From Anadara kagoshimensis (Eukaryota; Mollusca; Bivalvia; Arcoida; Arcidae), in assembly GCA_021292105.1 (NCBI GenBank), contig CM037862.1, positions 31,961,245 to 32,025,244 on the forward strand: a stretch of 64,000 bases of DNA, read 5' to 3'. Shown here one piece after another: positions 47,236 to 61,988 of the stretch. Positions within the stretch are counted from its first letter, which is position 1; each line of letters starts with the position of its first letter. The notes below the pieces were generated by a model. It made no database searches and was not told where the DNA came from. It saw only the letters and a list, made by a program, of their open reading frames with translations. The position numbers were made by a program, and so were the translations under genes.

Positions 47236-50200
47236 CACTCCCTACAATTTTATCACACATGTTTTATGACATAGTTATGCAATCTATACTTAGTCTGTGA
47301 CAATCCACTACTTATCACACATGTGTTATGACATAGTGATGTAATCTATACTTAGTCTGTGACAATCCACTACTTATCACACGTTTTATGACATAGTGAT
47401 GTAATCTATACCTAGTCTGTGACAATCCACTACTTATCACACATGTTTTATGACATAGTGGTGTAATCTATACCTAGTCTGTGACAATCCACTACTTATC
47501 ACACATGTTTTATGACATAGTGATGTAATCTATACCTAGTCTGTGACAATCCACTACTTATCACACATGTTTTATGACATAGTGATGTAATCTATACCTA
47601 GTCTGTGACAATTCACTACTTATCACACATGTTTTATGACATAGTGGTGTAATCTATACCTAGTCTGTGACAATCCACTACTTATCACACATGTTTTATG
47701 ACATAGTGATGTAATCTATACCTAGTCTGTGACAATCCACTACTTATCACACATGTTTTATGACATAGTGATGTAATCTATACCTAGTCTGTGACAATCC
47801 ACTACTTATCACAACGTTTTATGACATAGTGATGTAATCTATACCTAGTCTGTGACAATCCACTACTTATCACACATGTTTTATGACATAGTGGTGTAAT
47901 CTATACCTAGTTTGTGACAATCCACTACTTATCACACATGTTTTAAGACATAGTGTTGTAATCTATACCTAGTCTGTGACAATCCACTACTTATCACACA
48001 TGTTTTATGACATAGTTATGTAATCTATACCTAGTCTGTGACAATCCACTACTTATCACACATGTTTTATGACATAGTGATGTAATCTATACCTAGTCTG
48101 TGACAATCCACTACTTATCACACATGTTTTATGACATAGTGATGTAATCTATACCTAGTCTGTGACAATCCACTACTTATCACACATGTTTTATGACATA
48201 GTAATGTAATCTATACCTAGTCTGTGACAATCCACTACTTATCACACATGTTTTATGACATAGTGATGTAATCTATACCTAGTCTGTGACAATCCACTAC
48301 TTATCACTCATGTTTTATGACATAGTGATGTAATCTATACCTAGTCTGTGGTAATCCACTACTTATCACACATGTTTTATGACATAGTGGTGTAATCTAT
48401 ACCTAGTCTGTGACAATCCACTACTTATCACACATGTTTTATGACATAGTGATGAATCTATACCTAGTCTGTGACAATCCACTACTTATCACACATGTTT
48501 ATGACATAGTGATGTAATCTATACCTAGTCTGTGACAATCCACTACTTATCACACATGTTTTATGACATAGTGATGTAATCTATACCTAGTCTGTGACAA
48601 TCCACTACTTATCACACATGTTTTATGACATAGTGATGTAATCTATACCTAGTCTGTGACAATCCACTACTTATCACACATGTTTTATGACATAGTGTTG
48701 TAATCTATACCTAGTCTGTGACAATCCACTACTTATCACACATGTTTTATGACATAGTATGTAATCTATACCTAGTCTGTGACAATCCACTACTTATCAC
48801 ATGTTTTATGACATAGTGATGTAATCTATACCTAGTCTGTGACAATCCACTACTTATCACATGTTTTATGACATAGTGATGTAATCTATACCTAGTCTGT
48901 GACAATCCACTACTTATCACACATGTTTTATGACATAGTGATGTAATTATACCTAGTCTGTGACAATCCACTACTTATCACACATGTTTTATGACATAGT
49001 GGTGTAATCTATACCTAGTCTGTGACAATCCACTACTTATCACACATGTTTTATGACATAGTGATGTAATCTATACCTAGTCTGTGACAATCCACTACTT
49101 ATCACACATGTTTTATGCATAGTGATGTAATCTATACCTAGTCTGTGACAATCCACTACTTATCACACATGTTTTATGGCATAGTGATGTAATCTATACC
49201 TAGTCTGAGACAATCCACTACTTATCACACATGTGTTATGCATAGTGATGTAATCTATACCTAGTCTGTGACAATCCACTACTTATCACACATGTGTTAT
49301 GACATAGTGATGTAATCTATACCTAGTCTGTGACAATCCACTACTTATTCACACATGTTTTATGACATAGTGATGCAATCTATACCTAGTCTGTGACAAT
49401 CCACTACTTATTCACACTGTTTTATGACATAGTGATGTAATCTATATTAGTCTGTGACAATCCACTACTTATCACATGTTTTATGACATAGTGTTGTAAT
49501 CTATACCTAGTCTGTGACAATCCACTACTTATCACACAGTTTTATGACATAGTGATGTAATCTATACCTAGTCTGTGACAATCCACTACTTATCACACAT
49601 GTTTTATGACATAGTGATGTTATCTATACTTAGTCTGTGACAATCCACTACTTATCACACATGTTTAATGACATAGTGTTGTAATCTATACCTAGTCTGT
49701 GACAATCCACTACTTATCACACATGTTTTATGACATAGTGATGTAATCTATACCTAGTCTGTGACAATCACTACTTATCACAAATGTTTATGACATAGTG
49801 ATGTAATCTATACCTAGTCTGTGACAATCCACTACTTATCACACATGTTTTATGACATAGTGGTGTAATCTATACTTAGTCTGTGACAATCCACTTCTTA
49901 TCACACATGTTTTATGACATAGTGATGCAATCTATACCTAGTCTGTGACAATCCACTACTTATCACACATGTTTTATGACATAGTGATGTAATCTATACC
50001 TAGTCTGTGACAATCCACTATTATCACACGTTTTATGACATAGTGATGCAATCTATACCTAGTCTGTGACAATCCACTACTTATCACACATGTTTTATGA
50101 CATAGTGGTGTAATCTATACCTAGTCTGTGACAATCCACTACTTATCACTCATGTTTTATGACATAGTGATGTAATCTATACCTAGTCTGTGGTAATCCA

Positions 50201-53200
50201 CTACTTATCACACATGTTTTATGACATAGTGTGTAATCTATACCTAGTCTGTGACAATCCACTACTTATCACACATGTTTATGACATAGTGATGCAATCT
50301 ATACCTAGTCTGTGACAATCCACTACTTATCACACATGTGTTATGACATAGTGATGTAATCTATACCTAGTCTGTGACAATCCACTACTTATCACACAGT
50401 TTTATGACATAGTGATGTAATCTATACCTAGTCTGTGACAATCCACTACTTATCACACATTTTATGACATAGTGATGTAATCTATACCTAGTCTGTGACA
50501 ATCCACTACTTATCACACATGTTTTATGACATAGTGTTGTAATCTATACCTAGTCTGTGACAATCCACTACTTATCACACATGTTTTATGACATAGTATT
50601 GTAATCTATTCCTAGTCTGTGACAATCCACTACTTATCACATGTTTTATGACATAGTGATGTAATCTATACCTAGTCTGTGACAATCCACTACTTATCAC
50701 ACGTGTTTTATGACATAGTGATGTAATCTATACCTAGTCTGTGACAATCCACTACTTATCACACATGTTTTATGACATAGTGATGTAATTTATACCTAGT
50801 CTGTGACAATCCACTACTTATCACACATGTTTTATGACATAGTGGTGTAATCTATACCTAGTCTGTGACAATCCACTACTTATCACACATGTTTTATGAC
50901 ATAGTGATGTAATCTATACCTAGTCTGTGACAATCCACTACTTATCACACATGTTTTATGACATAGTGATGTAATCTATACTAGTCTGTGACAATCCACT
51001 ACTTATCACACATGTTTTATGACATAGTGATGTAATCTATACCTAGTCTGTGACAATCCACTACTTATCACACATGTTTTATGACATAGTAATGTAATCT
51101 ATACCTAGTCTGTGACAATCCACTACTTATCACACATGTTTATGACATAGTGATGTAATCTATACCTAGTCTGTGACAATCCACTACTTATCACACGTTT
51201 TATGACATAGTGATGCAATCTATACCTAGTCTGTGACAATCCACTACTTATCACACATGTTTTATGACATAGTGGTGTAATCTATACCTAGTCTGTGACA
51301 ATCCATACTTATCACACTCATGTTTTATGACATAGTGATGTAATCTATACCTAGTCTGTGGTAATCCACTACTTATCACACATGTTTTATGACATAGTGG
51401 TGTAATCTATACCTAGTCTGTGACAATCCACTACTTATCACACATGTTTTATGACATAGTGATGCAATCTATACCTAGTCTGTGACAATCCACTACTTAT
51501 CACACATGTTATGACATAGTGATGTAATCTATACCTAGTCTGTGACAATCCACTACTTATCACACATGTTTTATGACATAGTGATGTAATCTATACCTAG
51601 TCTGTGACAATCCACTACTTATCACACATGTTTTATGACATAGTGATGTAATCTATACCTAGTCTGTGACAATCCACTACTTATCACACATGTTTTATGA
51701 CATAGTGTTGTAATCTATACCTAGTCTGTGACAATCCACTACTTATCACACATGTTTTATGACATAGATTGTAATATACCTAGTCTGTGACAATCCACTA
51801 CTTATCACATTTTATGACATAGTGATGTAATCTATACCTAGTCTGTGACAATCCACTACTTATCACACGTGTTTTATGACATAGTGATGTAATCTATACC
51901 TAGTCTGTGACAATCCACTACTTATCACACATGTTTTATGACATAGTGATGTAATTATACCTAGTCTGTGACAATCCACTACTTATCACACATGTTTTAT
52001 GACATAGTGGTGTAATCTATACCTAGTCTGTGACAATCCACTACTTATCACACATGTTTTATGACATAGTGATGTAATCTATACCTAGTCTGTGACAATC
52101 CACTACTTATCACACATGTTTTATGGCATAGTGATGTAATCTATACCTAGTCTGTGACAATCCACTACTTATCACACATGTTTTATGGCATAGTGATGTA
52201 ATCTATACCTAGTCTGAGACAATCCACTACTTATCACACATGTGTTATGGCATAGTGATGTAATCTATACCTAGTCTGTGACAATCCACTACTTATCACA
52301 CATGTGTTATGACATAGTGATGTAATCTATACCTAGTCTGTGACAATCCACTACTTATCACACATGTTTTATGACATAGTGATGCAATCTATACCTAGTC
52401 TGTGACAATCCACTACTTATCACACATGTTTTATGACATAGTGATGTAATCTATACTTAGTCTGTGACAATCCACTACTTATCACATGTTTTATGACATA
52501 GTGTTGTAATCTATACCTAGTCTGTGACAATCCACTACTTATCACACATGTTTTATGACATAGTGATGTAATCTATACCTAGTCTGTGACAATCCACTAC
52601 TTATCACACATGTTTTATGACATAGTGATGTTATCTATACTTAGTCTGTGACAATCCACTACTTATCACACATGTTTAATGACATAGTGTTGTAATCTAT
52701 ACCTAGTCTGTGACAATCCACTACTTATCACACATGTTTTATGACATAGTGATGTAATCTATACCTAGTCTGTGACAATCCACTACTTATCACAAATGTT
52801 TTATGACATAGTGATGTAATCTATACCTAGTCTGTGACAATCCACTACTTATCACACATGTTTTATGACATAGTGGTGTAATCTATACTTAGTCTGTGAC
52901 AATCCACTTCTTATCACACATGTTTTATGACATAGTGATGCAATCTATACCTAGTCTGTGACAATCCACTACTTATCACACATGTTTTATGACATAGTGA
53001 TGTAATCTATACCTAGTCTGTGACAATCCACTACTTATCACACGTTTTATGACATAGTGATGCAATCTATACCTAGTCTGTGACAATCCACTACTTATCA
53101 CACATGTTTTATGACATAGTGGTGTAATCTATACCTAGTCTGTGACAATCCACTACTTATCACTCATGTTTTATGACATAGTGATGTAATCTATACCTAG

Positions 53201-56200
53201 TCTGTGGTAATCCACTACTTATCACACATGTTTTATGACATAGTGGTGTAATCTATACCTAGTCTGTGACAATCCACTACTTATCACACATGTTTTATGA
53301 CATAGTGATGCAATCTATACCTAGTCTGTGACAATCCACTACTTATCACACATGTGTTATGACATAGTGATGTAATCTATACCTAGTCTGTGACAATCCA
53401 CTACTTATCACACATGTTTTATGACATAGTGATGTAATCTATAGCTAGTCTGTGACAATCCACTACTTATCACACATGTTTTATGACATAGTGATGTAAT
53501 CTATACCTAGTCTGTGACAATCCACTACTTATCACACATGTTTTATGACATAGTGTTGTAATCTATACCTAGTCTGTGACAATCCACTACTTATCACACA
53601 TGTTTTATGACATAGTATTGTAATCTATTCCTAGTCTGTGACAATCCACTACTTATCACATGTTTTATGACATAGTGATGTAATCTATACCTAGTCTGTG
53701 ACAATCCACTACTTATCACACGTGTTTTATGACATAGTGATGTAATCTATACCTAGTCTGTGACAATCCACTACTTATCACACATGTTTTATGACATAGT
53801 GATGTAATTTATACCTAGTCTGTGACAATCCACTACTTATCACACATGTTTTATGACATAGTGGTGTAATCTATACCTAGTCTGTGACAATCCACTACTT
53901 ATCACACATGTTTTATGACATAGTGATGTAATCTATACCTAGTCTGTGACAATCCACTACTTATCACACATGTTTTATGGCATAGTGATGTAATCTATAC
54001 CTAGTCTGTGACAATCCACTACTTATCACACATGTTTTATGGCATAGTGATGTAATCTATACCTAGTCTGAGACAATCCACTACTTATCACACATGTGTT
54101 ATGGCATAGTGATGTAATCTATACCTAGTCTGTGACAATCCACTACTTATCACACATGTGTTATGACATAGTGATGTAATCTATACCTAGTCTGTGACAA
54201 TCCACTACTTATCACACATGTTTTATGACATAGTGATGCAATCTATACCTAGTCTGTGACAATCCACTACTTATCACACATGTTTTATGACATAGTGATG
54301 TAATCTATACTTAGTCTGTGACAATCCACTACTTATCACATGTTTTATGACATAGTGTTGTAATCTATACCTAGTCTGTGACAATCCACTACTTATCACA
54401 CATGTTTTATGACATAGTGATGTAATCTATACCTAGTCTGTGACAATCCACTACTTATCACACATGTTTTATGACATAGTGATGTTATCTATACTTAGTC
54501 TGTGACAATCCACTACTTATCACACATGTTTAATGACATAGTGTTGTAATCTATACCTAGTCTGTGACAATCCACTACTTATCACACATGTTTTATGACA
54601 TAGTGATGTAATCTATACCTAGTCTGTGACAATCCACTACTTATCACAAATGTTTTATGACATAGTGATGTAATCTATACCTAGTTTGTGACAATCCACT
54701 ACTTATCACACATGTTTTATGACATAGTGGTGTAATCTATATTAGTCTGTGACAATCCACTTCTTATCACACATGTTTTATGACATAGTGATGCAATCTA
54801 TACCTACTCTGTGACAATACACTACTTATCACATGTTTTATGACATAGTGATGTAATCTATACCTAGTCTGTGACAATCCACTACTTATCACACATGTTT
54901 TATGACATAGTGATGTAATCTATACCTAGTCTGTGACAATCCACTACTTATCACACATGTTTTATGACATAGTGTTGGAATCTATACCTAGTCTGTGACA
55001 ATCCACTTCTTATAACACATGTTTTATGACATAGTGATGCAATCTATACCTAGTCTGTGACAATCCACTACTTATCACACGTTTTATGACATAGTGATGC
55101 AATCTATACCTAGTCTGTGACAATCCACTACTTATCACACATGTTTTATGACATAGTGATGTAATCTATACCTAATCTGTGACAATCCACTACTTATCAC
55201 ACATGTTTTATGACATAGTGATGTAATCTATACCTAGTCTGTGACAATCCACTACTTATCACACATGTTTTATGACATAGTGATGCAATCTATACCTAGT
55301 CTGTGACAATCCACTACTTATCACACATGTTTTATGACATAGTGATGTAATCTATACTTAGTCTGTGACAATCCACTACTTATCACATGTTTTATGACAT
55401 AGTGATGTAATCTATACCTAGTCTGTGACAATCCACTACTTATCACACGTTTTATGACATAGTGGTGTAATCTATACCTAGTCTGTGACAATTCACTACT
55501 TATCACACATGTTTTATGACATAGTGATGTAATCTATACCTAGTCTGTGACAATCCACTACTTATCACACATGTTTTATGACATAGTGATGTAATCTATA
55601 CCTAGTCTATGACAATCCACTACTTATCACACATGTTTTATGACATAGTGATGTAATCTATACCTAGTCTGTGACAATCCACTACTTATCACACATGTTT
55701 TATGACATAGTGGTGTAATCTATACCTAGTCTGTGACAATCCACTACTTATCACACATGTGTTATGACATAGTGTTGTAATCTATACCTAGTCTGTGACA
55801 ATCCACTACTTATCACACATGTGTTATGACATAGTGTTGTAATCTATACCTAGTCTGTGACAATCCACTACTTATCACACATGTTTTATGACATAGTGTT
55901 GTAATCTATACCTAGTCTGTGACAATCCACTACTTATCACACGTTTTATGACATAGTGTTGTAATCTATACCTAGTCTGTGACAATCCACTACTTATCAC
56001 ACATGTTTTATGACATAGTGATGTAATCTATACCTAGTCTGTGACAATCCACTACTTATCACACATGTGTTATGACATAGTGTTGTAATCTATACCTAGT
56101 CTGTGACAATCCACTACTTATCACACATGTTTTATGACATAGTGGTGTTATCTATACCTAGTCTGTGACAATCCACTACTTATCACACGTGTTATGACAT

Positions 56201-56982
56201 AGTGTTGTAATCTATACCTAGTCTGTGACAATCCACTACTTATCACACATGTTTTATGACATAGTGGTGTAATCTATACCTAGTCTGTGACAATCCACTA
56301 CTTATCACACATGTTTTATGACATAATGATGTAATCTATACTTAGTCTATGACAATCCACTACTTATCACACGTTTTATGACATAGTGATGTAATCTATA
56401 CCTAGTCTGTGACAATCAACTACTTATCACACATGTTTTATGACATAGTGGTGTAATCTATACCTAGTCTGTGACAATCCACTACTTATCACACATGTTT
56501 TATGACATAGTGTTGTAATCTATACCTAGTCTGTGACAATCCACTACTTATCACACGTTTTATGACATAGTGTTGTAATCTATACCTAGTCTGTGACAAT
56601 CCACTACTTATCACACATGTTTAATGACATAGTTATGTAATCTATACCTAGTCTGTGACAATCCACTACTTATCACACGTTTTATGACATAGTGATGTAA
56701 TCTATACCTAGTCTGTGACAATCCACTACTTATCACACATGTTTAATGACATAGTGTTGTAATCTATACCTAGTCTGTGACAATCCACTACTTATCACAC
56801 ATGTTTTATGACATAGTGGTGTAATCTATACCTAGTCTGTGACAATCCACTACTTATCACACATGTTTAATGACATAGTGCTGTAATCTATACCTAGTCT
56901 GTGACAATCCACTACTTATCACACATGTTTTATGACATAGTGTTGTAATCTATACCTAGTCTGTGACAATCCACTACTTACA
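47236..56982. repeat. 62-bp satellite array (about 158 units)
   Basis: A 9.7-kb array with a 62-bp unit: TGTTTTATGACATAGTGATG, TAATCTATACCTAGTCTGTG, ACAATCCACTACTTATCACA, CA. Rare variants define a higher-order repeat of about 1.86 kb (30 units). The marker ACTCATGTTTTATG (with TGTGGTAATCC in the next unit) occurs at about 48307, 50146, 51306 and 53163. AGTCTGAGAC occurs at about 49206, 52214 and 54069, and ATGTTTAATGACATAGTG at about 49662, 52672 and 54527. The second block (50146-51306) is shortened to about 1.16 kb. The last full block is clean, while the region of about 48.4-51.9 kb is full of single-base indels. Small minus-strand open frames (48747-48971, 55321-55506) arise where 60-bp units sit together; the array is not coding. 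Confidence 0.97.
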
Positions 56983-58624
56983 TTGTTACACACACAAAAC
57001 ATACAAAATATACTTTAATATTTGACCTTGATCTTTCTTTATCAGTCTTTCTGCAACTTTAAACATTGTTTTGTTTTGACCTTGACCTCCCACCCCCAGG
57101 TTCTGCAACTAAATCACATATTTCCATGACTTAAAGTGATGATTGAACACTTAATACAACAATAAACAATTTCAACATAAAACTTTTGTTGACACATCTC
57201 CTTGTACTTGTGTGCAAATCAGCTTTTTTTTAAATGGAAAAAATAAATCCTATTTTACAGTGATGCTATGAAATTTTGCTGGGTTTCAGACAGTTGTTGA
57301 CCTAGTAGACACTCAACATGTTTTCTCCAAATATGTTTGCTGCAATATTACACATCTGATTTTGTAAAATTAAGGTATCACTCAACAATGCTTGCTTGTA
57401 CCAACAAAACAACACTTGCTTGTACCCAAACAAAACATAAAAATGATTAAACAAGAGGTCCAATAGGCCTTGACAGTTACAGAGATCAAAATGATGTTTC
57501 AAGCACTTAGGCCTTTGGGTTCATGACAAAAAGATGTTAAGATTTTACTACTTTGAGCATCTTGGTCTTAAGCTTATAGTTTGATCATTTTGTAAAATTT
57601 GGTCGAAAATTACTGTATAGTTGCTTAATTCTGTGGGGATAAAATTTCGTGATTACCAGACACTGGAACTTATTCACAGGTATAAAATGTTGTGGGCAGT
57701 TGCCAGTGTCTACCATGTAATTTGCACTCATGTGTAATTTACGCAGGTGATTTTCAGGCTAAATATGTGTTAAAAAAAGCTTCTATTATTATAAGTTTCG
57801 CACCTAAAAAATTCTAGAATTGCCGATCATACGGTCTGGGGAAAGTGGTTTTCATCTGATAAAGTATATGTTTCAGTAAGATGTAATGTATTTAACATAT
57901 CTAAATAGACTTTAAAGATTATGTCCATTAGTTGGATATACTATAAAAGATAACAAGAATAAATACTGGTACAGTAATGTTATATGAAATTCAGTAAAAA
58001 AGTTTATAAACTAATGGCCAAAACACAGTCCTAAAACACAGTGTCCATTAGCCTAAATTACAGTCATTTCCTGGATACAAGTACTGCTGAAAACATTCAG
58101 ACTTTAAAGTAATTGCTGGAGAAAATCTGCAGGAAATTAATATACCCAACCTGGTTAGTGACCACGAAATCTAGATGTACAAATCTTGTGATAAATTTGT
58201 AAATCTAAGAAAGGTTTAACCAGACTGTGGCGTTAAGTCATGACGTTTATTAAATTACAGCACCTTTCTAAATATATGCATCAAAGACATGAAATACAAA
58301 CATTAACCCTAAAGATATAATCATCCCTCCTAATTATCAATTGTCAATTCCATGAACAATTTTGGTCAAAACAATTTTTTAATCTTAAAACCAAACATGC
58401 TTATCACAGAAAAGAAACATATATTTGTATCATCAAACTAATGTTTGTTGTATAAAATTAAACCAAATAAAAGAAATAGACTAGATGCATGTAGACAGAC
58501 AATTTATAAGATAAAGCTTTCATTACTTTTGAAATATAGATTGTGATAATTTAAATGTCTGCTAATGTTTGTCTGAATTTACAAAATTCTATTTCTAATC
58601 TTGCAATTTTCAATGCTATATTAA
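56983..58624. other. AT-rich spacer, nothing clear
   Basis: 57430-57540 has a short passage (AACAAGAGGTCCAATAGGCC, TTGACAGTTACAGAG) resembling the head of the dispersed TGACCTTTGA family. The minus frame 57302-57502 has no recognisable domain. Confidence 0.45.
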
Positions 58625-59800
58625 AACAAGAGGCCCAAGGGGCTTTAAGCTTACCTGAGGTTATGCCATATCTAATGCAGAAGTCCAATGGACAATTACA
58701 TTAATTACAGCAATTTAAATATTCAACAGTTAAGGCCTAATGCAAGTATATTTGCAAATTGATTCAACTATACATCTAAATATCTAATGTCCAGATAATG
58801 TATATGCATGGACAGCTAGTAATAAGTACAAAGGCAAAACAACTAGGCCCTTTAAGTATTCTTACACATATGAGACCTCGACCTTTGAACCAATGTCTTT
58901 CATTTAACTATCAAAATGGCCAATACCTACAATATTCTAATATACATGCCTATACAAAAAGTTTATAGTTTTCCAGATAATTAACCATTTCAATATTTTT
59001 ATTGCAATTGTGACCTTCACCCTTGATCCCCATGACCTCAATCTATATATCCAAATGACAGTCCAATACCTACAATATTCTCATATACATATCTATACAA
59101 AACATTTATAGTTTTCCAGATAATTAACTGTTTCAGTATTGCTTTTCTTCTGTGACCTTGGCCTTTGAACCCATGACCTTCATTTATATATCAAATGACC
59201 ATAGGCCGATACAACAATATTCTAACACACATGCCTATACAAAAAGTTTATAGTTTTCCAGGTAATTTACTGTTTCAGTATTTGTTTGCATTTGTAACCT
59301 TGACCTGTATGAGCCCATGACCTCAATCTTTATATGATAATGACTGTTAGGCTAATACCTACAACATTCTAATATTTACACCTATCAAAAAGTTGATAGT
59401 TTTTCAGTTGATTAACAATTTCAGTATTTTTTTGCATCTCCGACCTTGACCTTTGAACCGATGACCTTCATCTATAAATCAAAATGATCGTAAGGCCAAT
59501 ACCTACAGTATTCTAATATAAATGCCCATACAAAAAGGTTTTAATTTTCCAGATAAATAAGAATTAAGGAATTTGTTTGCATCTGTAACCTTGACCTTTG
59601 AACTCATGACCTTCATCTATAAATCAAAATGATCATCATGCCAATACCAATACTATTCTAAAATACATGCATATACAATCAGTTTACAGTTTTTGAGATA
59701 ATTAGCAATTTCAGTACTTGTTTGGATCTGCGACCTTGACCTTTGAACCCATGACCTTCATCCATGTATCAAGATCATTGTTATATCAATAGGATACAAA
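58625..59800 (+). repeat. Dispersed repeat: head plus six or seven ~143-bp subunits
   Basis: The fullest copy of this family in the window. A head (AACAAGAGGCCCAAGGGGCT, cttacctgaggttatgcc, a tctaatgcagaagtcc block) is followed by subunits marked by TAGTTTTCCAG-like blocks at about 58966, 59108, 59251, 59396, 59543 and 59687, spaced 142-147 bp. Each subunit carries a GTGACCTTGACCTTTGAACC-like block, an ATGACCTTCATCTAT block, a tacctacaatattctaatat block and a gcctatacaaaaag block. The subunits are diverged from one another, so the expansion is old. It has no coding capacity. Confidence 0.85.
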
Positions 59801-60575
59801 CAAGAGTAAAACATCATGATGGACAAAAATATCACAATAACAGCAAATTTAAATGATTTTGATTCCACAAAAACTTTATGAAAAAACACTGCAAGAATAA
59901 AACCAGCATATTTTAAAAAGTTGATTAAACAACTTTAAGCACAATGTAAAACTGTACAGAACTTAAAAATATTGGCAAATATCAAGACAGATCTACCAAA
60001 ACAAGGAATCTATTAACTTTCACGATATATGCTTAAAAGTCATGAAATACAAACATTAACACCGTAGATTCATTGCCTGTAATTATTCTTTGTCAATTTG
60101 GTTACCATCCTAAATCAAAACCAAAATCAAACCATGCCCATTACAGACAATATATATATATATAAAGTATAATTTTTTTGATAGGATTGAGATCACAGAA
60201 AATGAATTTACTTGTATATTAGAAATTCATATCACATTAATTTTTTTTTTAAAAAGAAAGAAATTTGATTATTTATAGTATAGTACAGAGGAATATTTTT
60301 TTAATAAATAAATATTTTTAAAGTTACTTTAAAAACTCAAGCCAAAAAAAAAAAAAAAATGTGATATAATAATAAAAATGCTTTTAAAACCTGGTAAAAC
60401 AAAATTTGGGCATTGTTACAAAAAGAAATTGTTTCTTACTGTGTTCTTTGTTGATTTCCACAGTGAAAATTGACTACAGAACTTCCAAAATCTAAGTAAT
60501 TATAACATTTGACATGGATGTTACTTTTGTCAGTCTTGTTTGCATACTTTGTATCACTTCATATCCATACTAATA
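59801..60575. other. AT-rich spacer with A/T tracts
   Basis: Contains a short (TA)n near 60151-60165 and homopolymer A and T tracts near 60240 and 60344-60358. No gene recognised. Confidence 0.5.
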
Positions 60576-61988
60576 TAAAAAACAAACACACCAATCCGGC
60601 CTGTCCAAATTCCAGTCCCAAAGCAATGTAAAAACAAACATACCAATCCAGCCTGTCCAAATCCCAGTCCCAAAGCAATGTAAAAACAAACATACCAATC
60701 CAGCTTGTCCAAATCCCAGTCCCAAAGCAAAGTAAAATCAAACATATCAATCCGGCTTGTCCAAATCCCAGTCTCAAAGCAAAGTAAAATCAAACATACC
60801 AATCCGGTCTGTCCAAATTCCAGTCCCAAAGCAAAGTAAAAACAAACATACCAATCCGGCTTGTCCAAATTCCAGTACCAAAGCAAAGTAAAATCAAACA
60901 TATCAATCCGGCTTGTCTAAATCCCAGTCTCAAAGCAAAGTAAAATCAAACATACCAATCCGGCCTGTCCAAATCCCAGTCCCAAAGCAAAGTAAAAACA
61001 AACACACCAATCCGGCCTGTCCAAATCCGAGTACCAAAGCAAAGTAAAAACAAACATACCAATCCGGCTTGTCCAAATCCCAGTCCCAAAGCAATGTAAA
61101 AACAAACATACCAATCCGGCTTGTCCAAATCCCAGTACCAAAGCAATGTAAAAACAAACATACCAATCCGGCTTGTCCAAATCCCAGTCCCAAAGCAATG
61201 TAAAATCAAACATACCTATCCGGCCTGTCCAAATTCCAGTCCCAAAGCAAAGTAAAAACAAACATACCAATCCGGCTTGTCCAAATCCAAGTCCCAAAGC
61301 AAAGTAAAAACAAACACACCAATCTGGCCTGTCCAAATCCCAGTACCAAAGCAAAGTAAAAACAAACATACCAATCCGGCCTGTCTAAATCCCAGTCTCA
61401 AAGCAAAGTAAAATCAAACATACCAATCCGGCCTGTCCAAATCCCAGTCCCAAAGCAAAGTAAAAACAAACACACCAATCCGGCCTGTCCAAATCCGAGT
61501 ACCAAAGCAAAGTAAAAACAAACATACCAATCCGGCTTGTCCAAATCCCAGTCCCAAAGCAATGTAAAAACAAACATACCAATCCGGCTTGTCCAAATCC
61601 CAGTACCAAAGCAATGTAAAAACAAACATACCAATCCGGCTTGTCCAAATCCCAGTCCCAAAGCAAAGTAAAATCAAACATACCTATCCGGCCTGTCCAA
61701 ATTCCAGTCCCAAAGCAAAGTAAAAACAAACATACCAATCCGGCTTGTCCAAATCCAAGTCCCAAAGCAAAGTAAAAACAAACACACCAATCTGGCCTGT
61801 CCAAATCCCAGTACCAAAGCAAAGTAAAAACAAACATACCAATCCCGCCTGTCCAAATCCCAGTCCCAAAGCAAAATAAAAACAAACACACCAATCCAGC
61901 CTGTCCAAATCCCAGTCCCAAAGCAAAGTAAAAACAAACATACCAATCTGGCCAGTCCAAATCCCAGTCCCAAAGCAAAGTAAAAACT
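60576..61988. repeat. 52-bp minisatellite array (about 27 units)
   Basis: The unit is 52 bp: AAAGCAAAGTAAAAACAAAC, ATACCAATCCGGCTTGTCCA, AATCCCAGTCCC. On the minus strand none of the three frames of the unit has a stop. Since 52 is one more than a multiple of three, a reading frame cycles through all three phases, giving a 156-bp, 52-residue protein-level repeat and overlapping minus-strand open frames of up to 216 codons (61385-62035). A 468-bp block (nine units) is duplicated: open frames beginning at 60930 and 60946 recur identically at 61398 and 61414. The longest frame starts in unique sequence at 62035. The encoded peptide would be rich in F, L, C, W and G; no family is recognised. Confidence 0.97.

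Noticed and set aside
1..56982. CRISPR arrays
   Set aside because: The regularly spaced repeats are contiguous tandem units with no unique spacers, and the sequence is eukaryotic in character.
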